This document shows positions 44,192-53,376 of a DNA stretch of 64,000 nucleotides, piece after piece (positions within the stretch are counted from its first letter, which is position 1; each line of letters opens with the position of its first letter). The position numbers and the translations under genes are program-made. The notes beneath the pieces were generated by a model that saw nothing but the letters and a program-made list of their open reading frames with translations, searched no databases and had not been told where the DNA came from. The DNA is taken from NCBI GenBank assembly GCA_049670505.1, contig JBATTK010000091.1, forward strand, positions 1 to 64,000, given 5' to 3'. Source of the stretch: JBATTK01 sp049670505 (lineage in GTDB: Bacteria > Bacteroidota > Bacteroidia > Flavobacteriales > Flavobacteriaceae).

Positions 44192-44424
44192 AATATACTT
44201 TTTGACAATGCAAAATTCGAAAATAACGGATAGCTAAGTTGTCTTGATTAACAAAACTCTTGACGCTATCCGTCAACTATACAAGTTTTTTAAATCAGTT
44301 AATCATTACTTTGATACAGCACAACCATCTCGTAACCCTCATCTATTTTTGTAAGGAGAAATCTAAATTAACAGATTCTTCATTTGAAACTAAATAATAA
44401 CCTTTAAAAATTTAAAAACATATT

Positions 44425-45003
44425 ATGATAAGAAAGTTAATCGCACTCGCTTGTATCGCAGCAATAGTAAGCAGTTGTAATGTAGAAAAGAAAAAAGAAG
44501 GGGCCTTACCGGATATTGACATTGATGTAGATACTGAAGCGGGAGTCCTACCGGAATATGATGTGGACTGGGCCGATGTCAACGTGGGGACAACCACCAA
44601 AACCGTCAAGGTGCCTAAAATTGTGATAGTGATGGAAGAAGAAGAGGTAGAAGTACCTTTCATTGATGTTGATATGCCGGACGGCGATGAAAAGGAAGAA
44701 CGCACCATACTCATAGAGGCGGAAGTTGAGGACAAAGAGCACAAGATAGAGATTGAAGAAATTTGGGCTTCCGGTAAAAAACTAATAGTGATTTCCCGTC
44801 TTACCGAAATGGAGCAAAGTCTGGGCGATAAAAAAATGCGGGTATCCGATCAAGTTACCTTAAATGCACCGGAACTGGATGTGAAACATTATATCGTTGG
44901 AGAACGTCCGAACAGGGTATTTAACGGACAGCACAAATACGTGAAAAATTTAGATGCATTACAAATAGATAAGAATAATGTAAAAGTTATTTATACAAAA
45001 TAA
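44425..45003 (+). CDS. Acidic lipoprotein of unknown function, 192 aa
   Basis: Signal peptide ending in lipobox IVSSC (C18). The mature part is acidic: DIDIDVDTEAGVLPEYDVDW, then alternating Val/Glu stretches (VIVMEEEEVEVPFIDVDMPD) and a folded C-terminal region (ISRLTEMEQSLGDKKMRVSD). I recognise no domain. The charged tether recalls other lipoproteins in the window. No operon partner is evident: it diverges from the reductase gene and is 122 bases ahead of topoisomerase IB. Confidence 0.65.
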   Translation: MIRKLIALACIAAIVSSCNVEKKKEGALPDIDIDVDTEAGVLPEYDVDWADVNVGTTTKTVKVPKIVIVMEEEEVEVPFIDVDMPDGDEKEERTILIEAEVEDKEHKIEIEEIWASGKKLIVISRLTEMEQSLGDKKMRVSDQVTLNAPELDVKHYIVGERPNRVFNGQHKYVKNLDALQIDKNNVKVIYTK

Positions 45004-45125
45004 AATCTTTTATTTTGGTTGGTTGTTCAAGTAAAAATGGTTGTTGCATGTTTTATATGTTAACGGCCATTTTTCATTAAAATCCTAGTATTCCCCATAA
45101 ACTACAAAAAGAACCCAGTTGACAG

Positions 45126-46220
45126 ATGTCCGTTAGACAATTTGATCAAAAAGTACTTGAAAAACTACTCAAAGAGCCCAAAAATTCCTTGGAGCATTTG
45201 AATTTGGTCTATGTCAAAAACGACATGTTATCCATAGAACGAATAAAAAAACAGGGGCATTATCATTACCTTATCGAAGGGAAATCCTTGGACAAAAAGG
45301 CACATTTAGAACGTATAAACAGCTTAGTAATTCCTCCTGCCTGGAACGAAGTGAAAATCACCCATTTGGCCAACGGGCACTTACAGGCAATTGGAAGAGA
45401 CGCCAAATACCGAAAACAGTATCGGTATCATCCCATCTGGAACAGTGTTAGAAACCGGACCAAGTTTTATAAAATGATCGCTTTTGGAAAAGCCCTGCCT
45501 AAAATTAGGCAACGGGTGGAAAAAGACCTTGGGCAAAAAGGATGGCCTAAAACCAAAGTGCTTGCGCTGATTATTCGATTAATGGAAGAGACCCATATTA
45601 GAGTAGGCAATGAACAATACGCAAGACGAAACAAAACATACGGCCTTTCCACCTTAAGAACAAAGCACGTACAAATTTTTAATGACAGTTTAAAATTTGA
45701 GTTTACCGGGAAGAAGGGAAAGAAGCACAAGATTACCGTTCGAAACAAAGAGCTGGTGCGTTTGGTAAGCCGATGTGAGGAAATCCCGGGCTGGGAATTA
45801 TTTCAATACTTTGACAACAACGGACAGAAGAAATCCGTTGATAGTAGTATGGTAAACGAATACTTGCACAATACCAGCGGGTCGCTCTTCACTGCAAAAG
45901 ATTTTAGAACATGGGCGGCTTCTATTATTTTTTTTGATACCTTGATGGAACTCGGAACGGGTACTAAGGAAAGTGATATACAACAAAATTTACGGAGCGC
46001 ATACGATATGGCGGCAAAAGCTTTAGGAAATACCCGAAACGTTTGTAAAAAATACTATGTTCACCCCTTATTGGTGGCATCCTATGAAAATGGTGCCATT
46101 TCAAAAACGTTCGAACAAACGGAACGGACCGTTAAGCCAAAACGTTTTTTCTCACCATCGGAAAATGCCGTTTTGCAATTGTACAAAAAATATAGTCCCC
46201 TGGATTATCTAAAAAACTAA
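45126..46220 (+). CDS. DNA topoisomerase IB (poxvirus type)
   Basis: A 364-residue enzyme that relaxes supercoils by cutting one strand and forming a 3'-phosphotyrosine. Small bacterial TopIB features are clear: an N-terminal domain with INSLVIPPAWNEVKI, IRVGNEQYARRNKTYGLSTL with the catalytic Arg, a KKGKKHKI Lys segment, and the nucleophile Tyr in CKKYYVHP near the C-terminus. It is 10 bases ahead of the MscS-type gene, so the two may be in one transcript. Its place among stress genes fits flavobacterial practice, but the role is not known. Confidence 0.92.
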   Translation: MSVRQFDQKVLEKLLKEPKNSLEHLNLVYVKNDMLSIERIKKQGHYHYLIEGKSLDKKAHLERINSLVIPPAWNEVKITHLANGHLQAIGRDAKYRKQYRYHPIWNSVRNRTKFYKMIAFGKALPKIRQRVEKDLGQKGWPKTKVLALIIRLMEETHIRVGNEQYARRNKTYGLSTLRTKHVQIFNDSLKFEFTGKKGKKHKITVRNKELVRLVSRCEEIPGWELFQYFDNNGQKKSVDSSMVNEYLHNTSGSLFTAKDFRTWAASIIFFDTLMELGTGTKESDIQQNLRSAYDMAAKALGNTRNVCKKYYVHPLLVASYENGAISKTFEQTERTVKPKRFFSPSENAVLQLYKKYSPLDYLKN

Positions 46221-46230
46221 ATCCCGTTAT

Positions 46231-47112
46231 ATGAAACTCAAATTTACCAATGCATGGAATAAAATGATTACCAAGTTGGATTCTTGGTTAGATGCCTTGA
46301 TCGTAAATCTTCCGAACATCATTATTGCAATTTTTGTATTTACCATTGCTCTGTTCCTTTCTAAATACGTTAGTAAAATTGTGATGCGATTACTGGAAAG
46401 GAGCAAATTGCAGGCCTCTATGAAGAATCTAATTTCCAGATTGGTCTCCATGATCGTGGTATTGTTCGGTCTCTTTTTAATTCTAGGAATTCTAAATCTT
46501 GGCAAGGCCCTTAATACGATACTTGCAGGTGCTGGTGTGGTAGGTTTGGCCGTTGGTTTAGCTTTACAAGGTGCTTTGGCCAACACCTATTCCGGTATCG
46601 TTCTGGCCTATATAAAACATATTAAGTTTGGCGATTGGGTAGAGACAAGTGGTTTTGAAGGAGAGGTAGTGAATATTGATCTGCGGGCCGTAACCTTAAA
46701 ACAGCCCGACAATAACTTAGTTTATATCCCCAATAAAATGGTGGTTGAAAATCCGATCAAAAACTTTTCTACTACGGCCCAATCCCGGGTTATACTGGAA
46801 TGCGGAGTAGCATACGAATCAGATCTTCAATTTGTCAAGGATTTAGTGAAGCAAACAATTTCTGCCTCTTTTGAAGCGGTAGAAAAGGAAGAGGATATTA
46901 TTTTTCTTTATAGAGAGTTTGGCGACAGCTCCATTAATTTTGAAACAAGGTTCTTTATCAACTCCACCTCCGCCATTGAAGTAGCAAGGGCTAAAACAAA
47001 GGCCATGATCAAAATTAAATCGGCTTTTGATAAGAATGATATTACTATTCCATTTCCAATTCGGACATTGGACTTTCCGGAGAATTTTAAAATCCCCAAT
47101 GATAAAGAGTGA
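46231..47112 (+). CDS. Small-conductance mechanosensitive channel (MscS family)
   Basis: A 293-residue channel with three N-terminal membrane helices (about 22-45, 62-85, 90-118). The third is the pore-lining LAGAGVVGLAVGLALQGALA, followed by the beta domain (IKFGDWVETSGFEGEVVNID, VYIPNKMVVENPIKNF) and a cytoplasmic alpha/beta domain. It is close to the core of E. coli MscS in length. It opens under membrane stretch to protect from osmotic down-shock. It follows topoisomerase IB by 10 bases. Confidence 0.96.
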   Translation: MKLKFTNAWNKMITKLDSWLDALIVNLPNIIIAIFVFTIALFLSKYVSKIVMRLLERSKLQASMKNLISRLVSMIVVLFGLFLILGILNLGKALNTILAGAGVVGLAVGLALQGALANTYSGIVLAYIKHIKFGDWVETSGFEGEVVNIDLRAVTLKQPDNNLVYIPNKMVVENPIKNFSTTAQSRVILECGVAYESDLQFVKDLVKQTISASFEAVEKEEDIIFLYREFGDSSINFETRFFINSTSAIEVARAKTKAMIKIKSAFDKNDITIPFPIRTLDFPENFKIPNDKE

Positions 47113-47230
47113 TTTTTGGGGCTCATACATATCTTAGGGGAAAGCTTGTTACCTGCCTAACGGTAGACGGGCTGGACCTGAAAGCGCATAAAAATCCCTT
47201 GAAACCGATTATTTTTATGTAGGTAGTCAA

Positions 47231-47280
47231 GGAAAACGGGGCGGAAAATACACTTTAGGCTTTGTGTTAACAGGCCCTAA
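47231..47280. repeat. Interspersed repeat copy B2, at a gene stop
   Basis: The block ends TGTTAACAGGCCCTAA and aligns with 25220-25270. On the minus strand its TTAGGG edge provides the TAG stop of the 47277 gene, exactly as copy B1 does for queD. Confidence 0.6.
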
Positions 47281-47489
47281 TCAATTCGCTCCACTTCACT
47301 TTCGCTCTTTAAGACATGGTCGTGGTCCTCTTGTTCTATATAAAGGGCTTTATTGCCCTGCTCCCCGTTTCGGGTCACTTCGGTTCCTTTGATAGTTTTG
47401 GTCACTTTGGAGATATAGGTCTCTTTTACTATTCCTTTGGCGGTACCTTTGCCCCAATTCCATTGTACCCGAGTTCCTTTTTTTATCAT
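47277..47489 (-). CDS. Small Tudor-like (DUF2945/HVA1) protein, 70 aa
   Basis: MIKKGTRVQWNWGKGTAKGI is the start of the HVA1/DUF2945 Tudor-like domain, a short beta barrel; GTEVTRNGEQGNKALYIEQE is its second half. The function is not known; it is often found near plasmid- or stress-related genes. The frame extends upstream to 47576, but those residues are unrelated and the ATG at 47489 is the family start. Its TAG stop comes from a repeat shared with queD. Confidence 0.8.
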   Translation of the reverse strand: MIKKGTRVQWNWGKGTAKGIVKETYISKVTKTIKGTEVTRNGEQGNKALYIEQEDHDHVLKSESEVERID

Positions 47490-47762
47490 TTCCCGTTTTT
47501 TGATAGAATCTGCGCTTCCCGTCATTACATTTTGAGAACAACAACGGGAAGAAAGTCCTTGCATACGAACCCGCAAATCCTGGCAGTAACTTATGAATGT
47601 AGTGCTACAAATCTATAAAAGGGCAGGGATACTTTGTGCTTTATTAAATTCATTTTTGACTTAAAAAGTTTCCTGTATTTCATGCGCTAAATGAGTCAAT
47701 TTTTTTTGTATTTACGCAACTATCTTCTATTGCGGCCACGTAATTTTATACTTGAAAACTTA

Positions 47763-48065
47763 ATGATACCAAAAATGTATGTAGAACTAATTTCAGGAAT
47801 TACCGTTGGTTTCTCGCTAGGCGTTTTAGTTACGATTTTAACACAAATGGCTAGAAAAAGAAAACGCACCATAGAAGATATTCCCTTCTATAACATGGAT
47901 AATCTCGCGGAGGAAAACAGGCCTTTTATTCAAATTCCAACCAAGGATATGCTCAACCAAATTAAGGGTTCTGGTAAGGTTGCAACACAACAGTTTCAGG
48001 ACAGTATGGAAACATTTAAAACTAGGAACCGTTTCTACACCGATGATGATTCTTTATTCAATTAA
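47763..48065 (+). CDS. Small membrane-anchored protein, 100 aa
   Basis: One hydrophobic helix near the N-terminus (YVELISGITVGFSLGVLVTI) followed by a basic stop (MARKRKRT) and a polar C-terminal part (QIKGSGKVATQQFQDSMETF). The layout resembles the YtxH-type proteins of the region but without the signature. The frame starts at 47691; ATG 47763 (MIPKMYVELISG) is preferred because the helix comes right after it. No known function. Confidence 0.5.
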   Translation: MIPKMYVELISGITVGFSLGVLVTILTQMARKRKRTIEDIPFYNMDNLAEENRPFIQIPTKDMLNQIKGSGKVATQQFQDSMETFKTRNRFYTDDDSLFN

Positions 48066-48175
48066 GGTTTGCAAACGTTCCTGAGGGCTATAGGCTCTCC
48101 CCGATTTTCATCGGTAAGATGTTAAACAGCAAGCATCTGATTAAAATTTGCTGATCACTTAAAAACAATGAAAGT

Positions 48176-48628
48176 ATGAGTACGTACACAGAAGAAGTTG
48201 CAAGTCAGTTAAATGATCTGCTAGTAAAAACATATGATGCAGAAAAAGGATTTAAAAAAGCTGCCAAGCATGCTAAAAACTCACATCTGAGGACCTATTT
48301 TGAACATAAAGCCTCTGAGCGAAACGATTTTGGAAATCGATTGAAAATCGAAATCAATACCTATTGGGAAGAGGCGGAGACCTGCGATAGTCTTACGAGC
48401 AAAGCGCATCGCGCATGGATGGACTTAAAGGCTTTTTTTACGGGCGATAATGACGAGGCGATGTTAGAGGAGGCCATTAGAGGCGACAAAGCCGCTTTGG
48501 AAGAATATAGAGAGGTGTTGAATGATACAACTGCTTTACACCAAAGTACGCACCAATTATTGATCGATCAGAAAAACGCCATCGAATCCGGTCTATCTAC
48601 GATTAAACGCCTAGAAGATTTGGCATAA
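48176..48628 (+). CDS. PA2169-type (DUF2383) four-helix protein
   Basis: A 150-residue ferritin-like helical protein with LNDLLVKTYDAEKGFKKAAK, YFEHKASERNDFGNRLK, and a final HQLLIDQKNAIESGLSTIKR. This family (PA2169/DUF2383) is induced by stress, and its members share the ferritin-like bundle without a proven metal site. It is followed by a strong terminator and convergent with the AraC gene at 48722. Confidence 0.88.
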   Translation: MSTYTEEVASQLNDLLVKTYDAEKGFKKAAKHAKNSHLRTYFEHKASERNDFGNRLKIEINTYWEEAETCDSLTSKAHRAWMDLKAFFTGDNDEAMLEEAIRGDKAALEEYREVLNDTTALHQSTHQLLIDQKNAIESGLSTIKRLEDLA

Positions 48629-48667
48629 GTACATGGAGTAGTAGCACAGTGCTGCATAGATCCATTG

Positions 48668-48695
48668 AAAGGTCGGTATTTGTATATCGACCTTT
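48668..48695. terminator. Terminator between the PA2169-type gene and an AraC gene
   Basis: AAAGGTCG and CGACCTTT form an 8-bp stem with a 12-base loop and T-run. It can serve both converging transcripts. Confidence 0.75.
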
Positions 48696-48721
48696 TACTA
48701 TTTACCACCTGTCCTAATGAT

Positions 48722-49753
48722 TCACGATAGTTCTACCCCCTTCCGGGTAACCCGGTTCTTGAACTGCTTTGGGCTACACAAAAATTTATTTTTGAAGATC
48801 TTACAAAAGTAACTTCTACTGGTGAGCCCAATAGAATATACGACTTCTGAAATATTCATATCCGTAGAGCGCAACAAGTACTCGGCTTTTTGCAACCTCA
48901 TATTTCTGATATACTCCCCTACCGTACAGTCATAGGAAAATCTGAACCCAAGTTGTAATTTCGCAGGGGAAAGTCCGGATTTTGTGGAAAGTGAATTAAT
49001 GGAGTGCTCTATTTCCGGGGAATTCCTGATAAAATCGGCTATTTCACCTATTTGCTTCATTTCCCTTTGTAAAAGGGCATTTGGAGCCTCTTTACCGTGA
49101 CTTCTATAGAAGTCATACTGTTCAATTTGCTTCGCAAGAATAAGATGGCAAATTCCTTCAAAATTCAATAAACTTGCAAGATTGCTGGCAAATTTTGCAT
49201 TCGCCAAGGATTTAATAAGTTCCCCTATTTCTAAATTGATGCTGCCTAAATGACAAACCCCCATCCTTGTATTGAAGGACTCTAATAATGCCTGAAGATC
49301 AATATCGTTATTTTCAATACGATGCTTGATATTGCCAAAGTATTCCGACTTGTTGATTTGAATCAGGTTAAAGACCAAGGGGCTGTTCTTTTTAACTACA
49401 AGTTGGCTCAGCGTTCCTTTTTTACTAGAAATCACGGCAGTCTGTAATTCATCTAGTCTGATGAGCGTCTCACTGTTTTCGAATTTTTGAAAACAGTTTC
49501 CTTTTAGACAGTACAAAAAGAAAATCATTTCGGCATCCGGCAGATCAGAGCACAAAATAATATCCTCTTTTAACGTAATATCAAATTCCAGCACACTGAA
49601 CCCCATATTAAAACATACGGAACGCACCGACCCCGACCCCAATGTGGGATCCATTTGTAACCTACAGATGCCATCATTATCGAAAACCTTTCCTCGCAAT
49701 GATTTACTTAGCACTTCCAATAGCCCACGGGCCTGTTTCTTCCTAGCTCTCAT
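48722..49753 (-). CDS. AraC-type transcription regulator, paralogue 2
   Basis: A 343-residue relative of the regulator at 40319. The C-terminal AraC domain ends in ISEVVYSIGLTSRSYFCKIF. The N-terminal domain has VRSVCFNMGFSVLEFDITLK and FFLYCLKGNCFQKF, the same block layout as its paralogues. Ligand and target genes are unknown. The neighbour on one side is the PA2169-type gene (convergent), on the other the SRAP-like gene (divergent). Confidence 0.9.
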   Translation of the reverse strand: MRARKKQARGLLEVLSKSLRGKVFDNDGICRLQMDPTLGSGSVRSVCFNMGFSVLEFDITLKEDIILCSDLPDAEMIFFLYCLKGNCFQKFENSETLIRLDELQTAVISSKKGTLSQLVVKKNSPLVFNLIQINKSEYFGNIKHRIENNDIDLQALLESFNTRMGVCHLGSINLEIGELIKSLANAKFASNLASLLNFEGICHLILAKQIEQYDFYRSHGKEAPNALLQREMKQIGEIADFIRNSPEIEHSINSLSTKSGLSPAKLQLGFRFSYDCTVGEYIRNMRLQKAEYLLRSTDMNISEVVYSIGLTSRSYFCKIFKNKFLCSPKQFKNRVTRKGVELS

Positions 49754-49996
49754 TGTATTTGATCATGTGCTGTTTTGCAATTGTACAATTCAACAGATGC
49801 ATATTTTTAACTTCCTCAAAATTAGTTTATTAAGCTGCTTTAGGTTGTCATAATCCAATAAACGTTTAACAGTATTGGGACAAGTTTGTACAAAAGATGT
49901 ATTTTATACGACTTTATAGCAAATGAGTCATAAAATGAACGATATGGAATAACCTCATACACAGAATTATACTTACTTGCATTCAGAAAACAGCAT

Positions 49997-50710
49997 ATGT
50001 ATTATAAACTATCAAATACTGCGGATAGGTCACAAATTGAAGAAGCGTTTGATATGCCTTTTAAACATCCTAAGATATTTCGCCCCGAGGTAGTTATTCA
50101 TGGACTAAACGAGGCCACCATCCCCGTGATAACAATGGAGGAACCTGAACTTATCTCCTTTGCGATTTGGGGTATGTTGCCCTCCAATTACGAAGAAGAA
50201 TGGGCTATTTTCCAAAGCGTAACCAATACCCTAAACTTGGAGGAAAAGTCATTGGATGCAAATTATTGGCATAGTGAATCCCTCAACGATAGAAGGTGTT
50301 TGGTTATCGTAACCGGCTTCTTTACGTCTTATTTACATCAAGGCAAGGTATATCCCTATTATATAAGTCTTTCATCGGGAGAACCCTTCTTATTGGCCGG
50401 TATCTACAACCGTGCCGAGGACGGATTTCTAACCTGCTCCATTTTAGTGGGCAAGGCCGATAGTTTTATACAACGTTTTCAAAGTATAGTGGACAGTATG
50501 CCTTTGATTATATCTAGAGAACTTATGAACGCTTGGCTTAACCCCAAAGCCGATATCGGCGAAATCAAGGAATTGTTGAGAACTCTTGAAAAAGCTGATT
50601 TGCAGGCCAATCCCATTGCAAAAGAACTATTTAACCAGAATATTTCCTATGATTCTATTTTGGAACCGGTGGATTATAAAAATATCCCGCCCCAAATGGA
50701 GCAAGAATAA
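49997..50710 (+). CDS. SRAP (YedK/HMCES) homologue lacking catalytic residues
   Basis: The SRAP fold is visible in order: IWGMLPS (57-63), LDANYWHS (86-93), RCLVIVTGFFTSY (100-112), LAGIYN (133-138) and SIVDSMPLII (163-172). In active members these sites carry Cys2, Asn in NARxE, Glu in GxxEW and His before RMP, which seal abasic sites in single-strand DNA. Here residue 2 is Tyr, the Asn motif is DANYW, the Glu is Thr/Ser, and the His is Val. So it cannot make the usual crosslink. It may bind DNA or protein in another role. It lies between AraC genes, and its stop is one base from the convergent AraC stop. Confidence 0.75.
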   Translation: MYYKLSNTADRSQIEEAFDMPFKHPKIFRPEVVIHGLNEATIPVITMEEPELISFAIWGMLPSNYEEEWAIFQSVTNTLNLEEKSLDANYWHSESLNDRRCLVIVTGFFTSYLHQGKVYPYYISLSSGEPFLLAGIYNRAEDGFLTCSILVGKADSFIQRFQSIVDSMPLIISRELMNAWLNPKADIGEIKELLRTLEKADLQANPIAKELFNQNISYDSILEPVDYKNIPPQMEQE

Positions 50711-51736
50711 CTAAAGACTCTTCTTTACCAATTTTTTTCGATATTCCGTTGGCAGTATACCGTAGTTTTCCATGAAGATTTTGGAAAAATAACTTCTACT
50801 TCTAATCCCTATCTTATATACAATCTCCGAAACCGTCAATTCCGTATTTTTTAAATAATCTCTGGCAATCTCTAATTTTAGTTGACGTATATAGGCGTTG
50901 ACCGATTTGGAATACAAGACCTTAAAACCCAATTGTAACTTTTTAGGACTTATCCCGGATACTTCCGAAAGTGTGAGCACGGTCAACGGATCGGAAATAT
51001 TATCCAAAATAAATTCAGAAAGCTGATGAATTTTTTTGATATCCTCTTTGGATAGGGATTCCGGTAAAATTTCTTGATTCTCAAACTTATGGTGTTCCAT
51101 GAGCTGCATGGCCAAAATTAAATACAAACGACCCTCCAAGGATAGCGTACGTATGAGACCGGAATCGGGGGAACTATTCAATTGCCGTACCTCATCGGCA
51201 ATTTTCAAATTAAAGTTTCCGGTGTGCTTATAGGGCAATTTAGAGTTTTCATCCTTGAAGACGGATAGCAGAATATCGTTCAGATAATTTAGATTATGAT
51301 TCCTTTTCTGAAAATACGCTGTTCTTATAATGCGAATGAAGTTGACTTTTACATTAACCCCCTTCGGAAAAACGTAACGCTTCTTAGAAAATTTCTCAGG
51401 AGAGATAATAATATTTTGATAGCGCTCCAAATGGGTATCATCCTGATCTTCTTTTACATTATACCGTAAACTTCCTTCCGATATGAAAACAAATTCGATA
51501 GGCGATATGGCACCAATTTCAAAAGTCATCTTCACTTCTTCCCTGAATTCCACATCAAAATCGAGTAGGGAGACACCCCAATCGAACATCATACTACGAA
51601 TCTTGCCTTTTCCCAAATCATTGTCGAATTCAAGTACATGCTCTCCCCACTCCTGGGTCAAACTACCTTTAAGACAAGTATTGACCTCCTTCAGTATTTC
51701 ATCTTCCTTAGTACTATAGACTTTAATTTCCCGCAT
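50711..51736 (-). CDS. AraC-type transcription regulator, paralogue 3
   Basis: A 341-residue regulator of the same family as those at 40319, 48722 and 51918. The N-terminal block IRSMMFDWGVSLLDFDVEF and the C-terminal ISPKKLQLGFKVLY and VSEIVYKIGIRSRSYFSKIF are the family marks. The frame opens at TTG 51775, but ATG 51736 has an AAGGA site eight bases before it and matches the paralogues. It converges on the SRAP-like gene with adjoining stop codons, so the pair may be regulated by transcription interference. Confidence 0.9.
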   Translation of the reverse strand: MREIKVYSTKEDEILKEVNTCLKGSLTQEWGEHVLEFDNDLGKGKIRSMMFDWGVSLLDFDVEFREEVKMTFEIGAISPIEFVFISEGSLRYNVKEDQDDTHLERYQNIIISPEKFSKKRYVFPKGVNVKVNFIRIIRTAYFQKRNHNLNYLNDILLSVFKDENSKLPYKHTGNFNLKIADEVRQLNSSPDSGLIRTLSLEGRLYLILAMQLMEHHKFENQEILPESLSKEDIKKIHQLSEFILDNISDPLTVLTLSEVSGISPKKLQLGFKVLYSKSVNAYIRQLKLEIARDYLKNTELTVSEIVYKIGIRSRSYFSKIFMENYGILPTEYRKKLVKKSL

Positions 51737-51917
51737 CTTGTTTTCCTTTTTATGAAACATATTTCGGTAATGCAAAGAAATTCCAAAGGTGTAGATGGGT
51801 TTAGCAATTTTGAAACAGAGATTAACACAAACGATCGCTTTAAGTGCTATTTAGGGTCGTTTTAAGAAAACTTTAGGGTTTATAACGACAAGTAGTGAAG
51901 AAAAGCGTGCCTATTTA

Positions 51918-52961
51918 TTAAGCCGATTTAGAATTTTTTTTCGGGATTCTATGTTTGGAAAGATATTGTCCTGGTGAAACCCCATAACGCTCTTTGAACA
52001 ATTTTGAAAAATAGCTTCTAGAATTAATACCGATGCGATACGTTATTTCGGTAACGTTCAAATCCGATTTTTCCAGCAACTCCTTGGCCTTTTCAATTCT
52101 GAAGTTTCGGATATACTCGTTTACCGAAGTATTGTATAACTGTTGAAAACCCGCTTGAAGCGTATTCTGATTAACACCCACGCGTTTTGCCAATTTTATC
52201 ACACTGTCCATGACCGCCAATTCTTCCTCAATAATCTTTGCGGCTTCCTCAATTCGTTCCACGGTAGCCTGTCTCAAAATTTTACGCCCATCGGGATCGT
52301 TAAGGTCGTCCAGATATTGCCGCAAATAATGTATTAAAATCTCATAGGTCTTTCCTTCCAGGTATACGGAACGCATAAAACCTTCTAAATCACAATCCAT
52401 GTATTCTTCCATGAATTTAGCAATATCCAAACTGTAGAAACCTTTATAGAAAAATAAGTTAATACCGTTTACATCCCTGAACAGCTCCACCAGATTATCG
52501 TTCATCTCTTCTAGAAAAGTCTCTATCTTTTCTTCAAAAAGTTTTCTGTTTATCTCTATGCTGAACATACAGATCGGAGTATTGGCAGGAATTTTAAAAA
52601 GATGTACGTTCTTAGGCGTAGCCGAAGTAACAACACTTTCCAAATGCCGAATCTCATGTGACTCATCTTCTTCCGAAAATGAATGGGAAAATGCAGATTC
52701 CCTATTAAAAATGATTTTAAGTGGATTAATCACCCCCTTTTCCAACTCCAAATGTAAGTTGGTTTTTAACAGATAATCCGACTGAATAACACTTATTCCA
52801 TAATCAAAACAAGTTGCTTTAATATAACCTGACCCTATCTCCTCTGGCAATCGGATGCAAAACTCGTTGTTTTCCTCCTCATAATCCACACCAAGACTTT
52901 TGGACATATCAATGATTACGTCCTTTGCCTCCAAATCCCTTACCTTTAATTCTTTCTTCAT
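51918..52961 (-). CDS. AraC-type transcription regulator, paralogue 4
   Basis: The fourth AraC relative, 347 residues, is the most diverged: its N-terminal block is IKATCFDYGISVIQSDYLLK and its C-terminal domain has VTEITYRIGINSRSYFSKLF, VSPGQYLSKH. It keeps the two helix-turn-helix layout. The gene is upstream of paralogue 3 on the same strand, 181 bases away. The ligand is unknown. Confidence 0.9.
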   Translation of the reverse strand: MKKELKVRDLEAKDVIIDMSKSLGVDYEEENNEFCIRLPEEIGSGYIKATCFDYGISVIQSDYLLKTNLHLELEKGVINPLKIIFNRESAFSHSFSEEDESHEIRHLESVVTSATPKNVHLFKIPANTPICMFSIEINRKLFEEKIETFLEEMNDNLVELFRDVNGINLFFYKGFYSLDIAKFMEEYMDCDLEGFMRSVYLEGKTYEILIHYLRQYLDDLNDPDGRKILRQATVERIEEAAKIIEEELAVMDSVIKLAKRVGVNQNTLQAGFQQLYNTSVNEYIRNFRIEKAKELLEKSDLNVTEITYRIGINSRSYFSKLFKERYGVSPGQYLSKHRIPKKNSKSA

Positions 52962-53194
52962 TTAGCGCAGTGCTATACCGACTAAAGGTAACTATAAATC
53001 ATAAAACTATAGCCTTACTTTTCAAAGAAGAACAGAATTATCATTAAAACTAAACTTGTGAGAAATCAACTATAGAAAGTGTCAACACTATTTTTCTAAT
53101 GAGTTAACAACGGAAGTGATACCGTTAAGGTGTCCGACCTATTTTTGAGACCTTTATGTTAAATAAAAATTTTTAACCTTAAAAACTATAGATT

Positions 53195-53359
53195 ATGTTA
53201 CGCTGGACAGTTACTTTTGTTATTTTAGCCATCATCGCGGCCATTTTTGGTTTCGGTGGAATTGCGGCAGGTGCCGCTAGTATAGCTAAAATCTTATTCT
53301 TTGTTTTTCTGATACTTTTTGTGATATCCTTGATATCCGGTAAAAAGAAATTATTTTAA
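53195..53359 (+). CDS. DUF1328 (YtjA/UPF0391) small membrane protein, 54 aa
   Basis: MLRWTVTFVILAIIAAIFGF is the UPF0391 start, followed by GGIAAGAASIAKILFFVFLI, two hydrophobic helices with a glycine-rich turn. Such proteins are small inner-membrane proteins of unknown function, often stress induced. It is 17 bases ahead of the acidic lipoprotein gene and probably shares its promoter. Confidence 0.9.
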   Translation: MLRWTVTFVILAIIAAIFGFGGIAAGAASIAKILFFVFLILFVISLISGKKKLF

Positions 53360-53376
53360 AATTAAAACTATATAAA

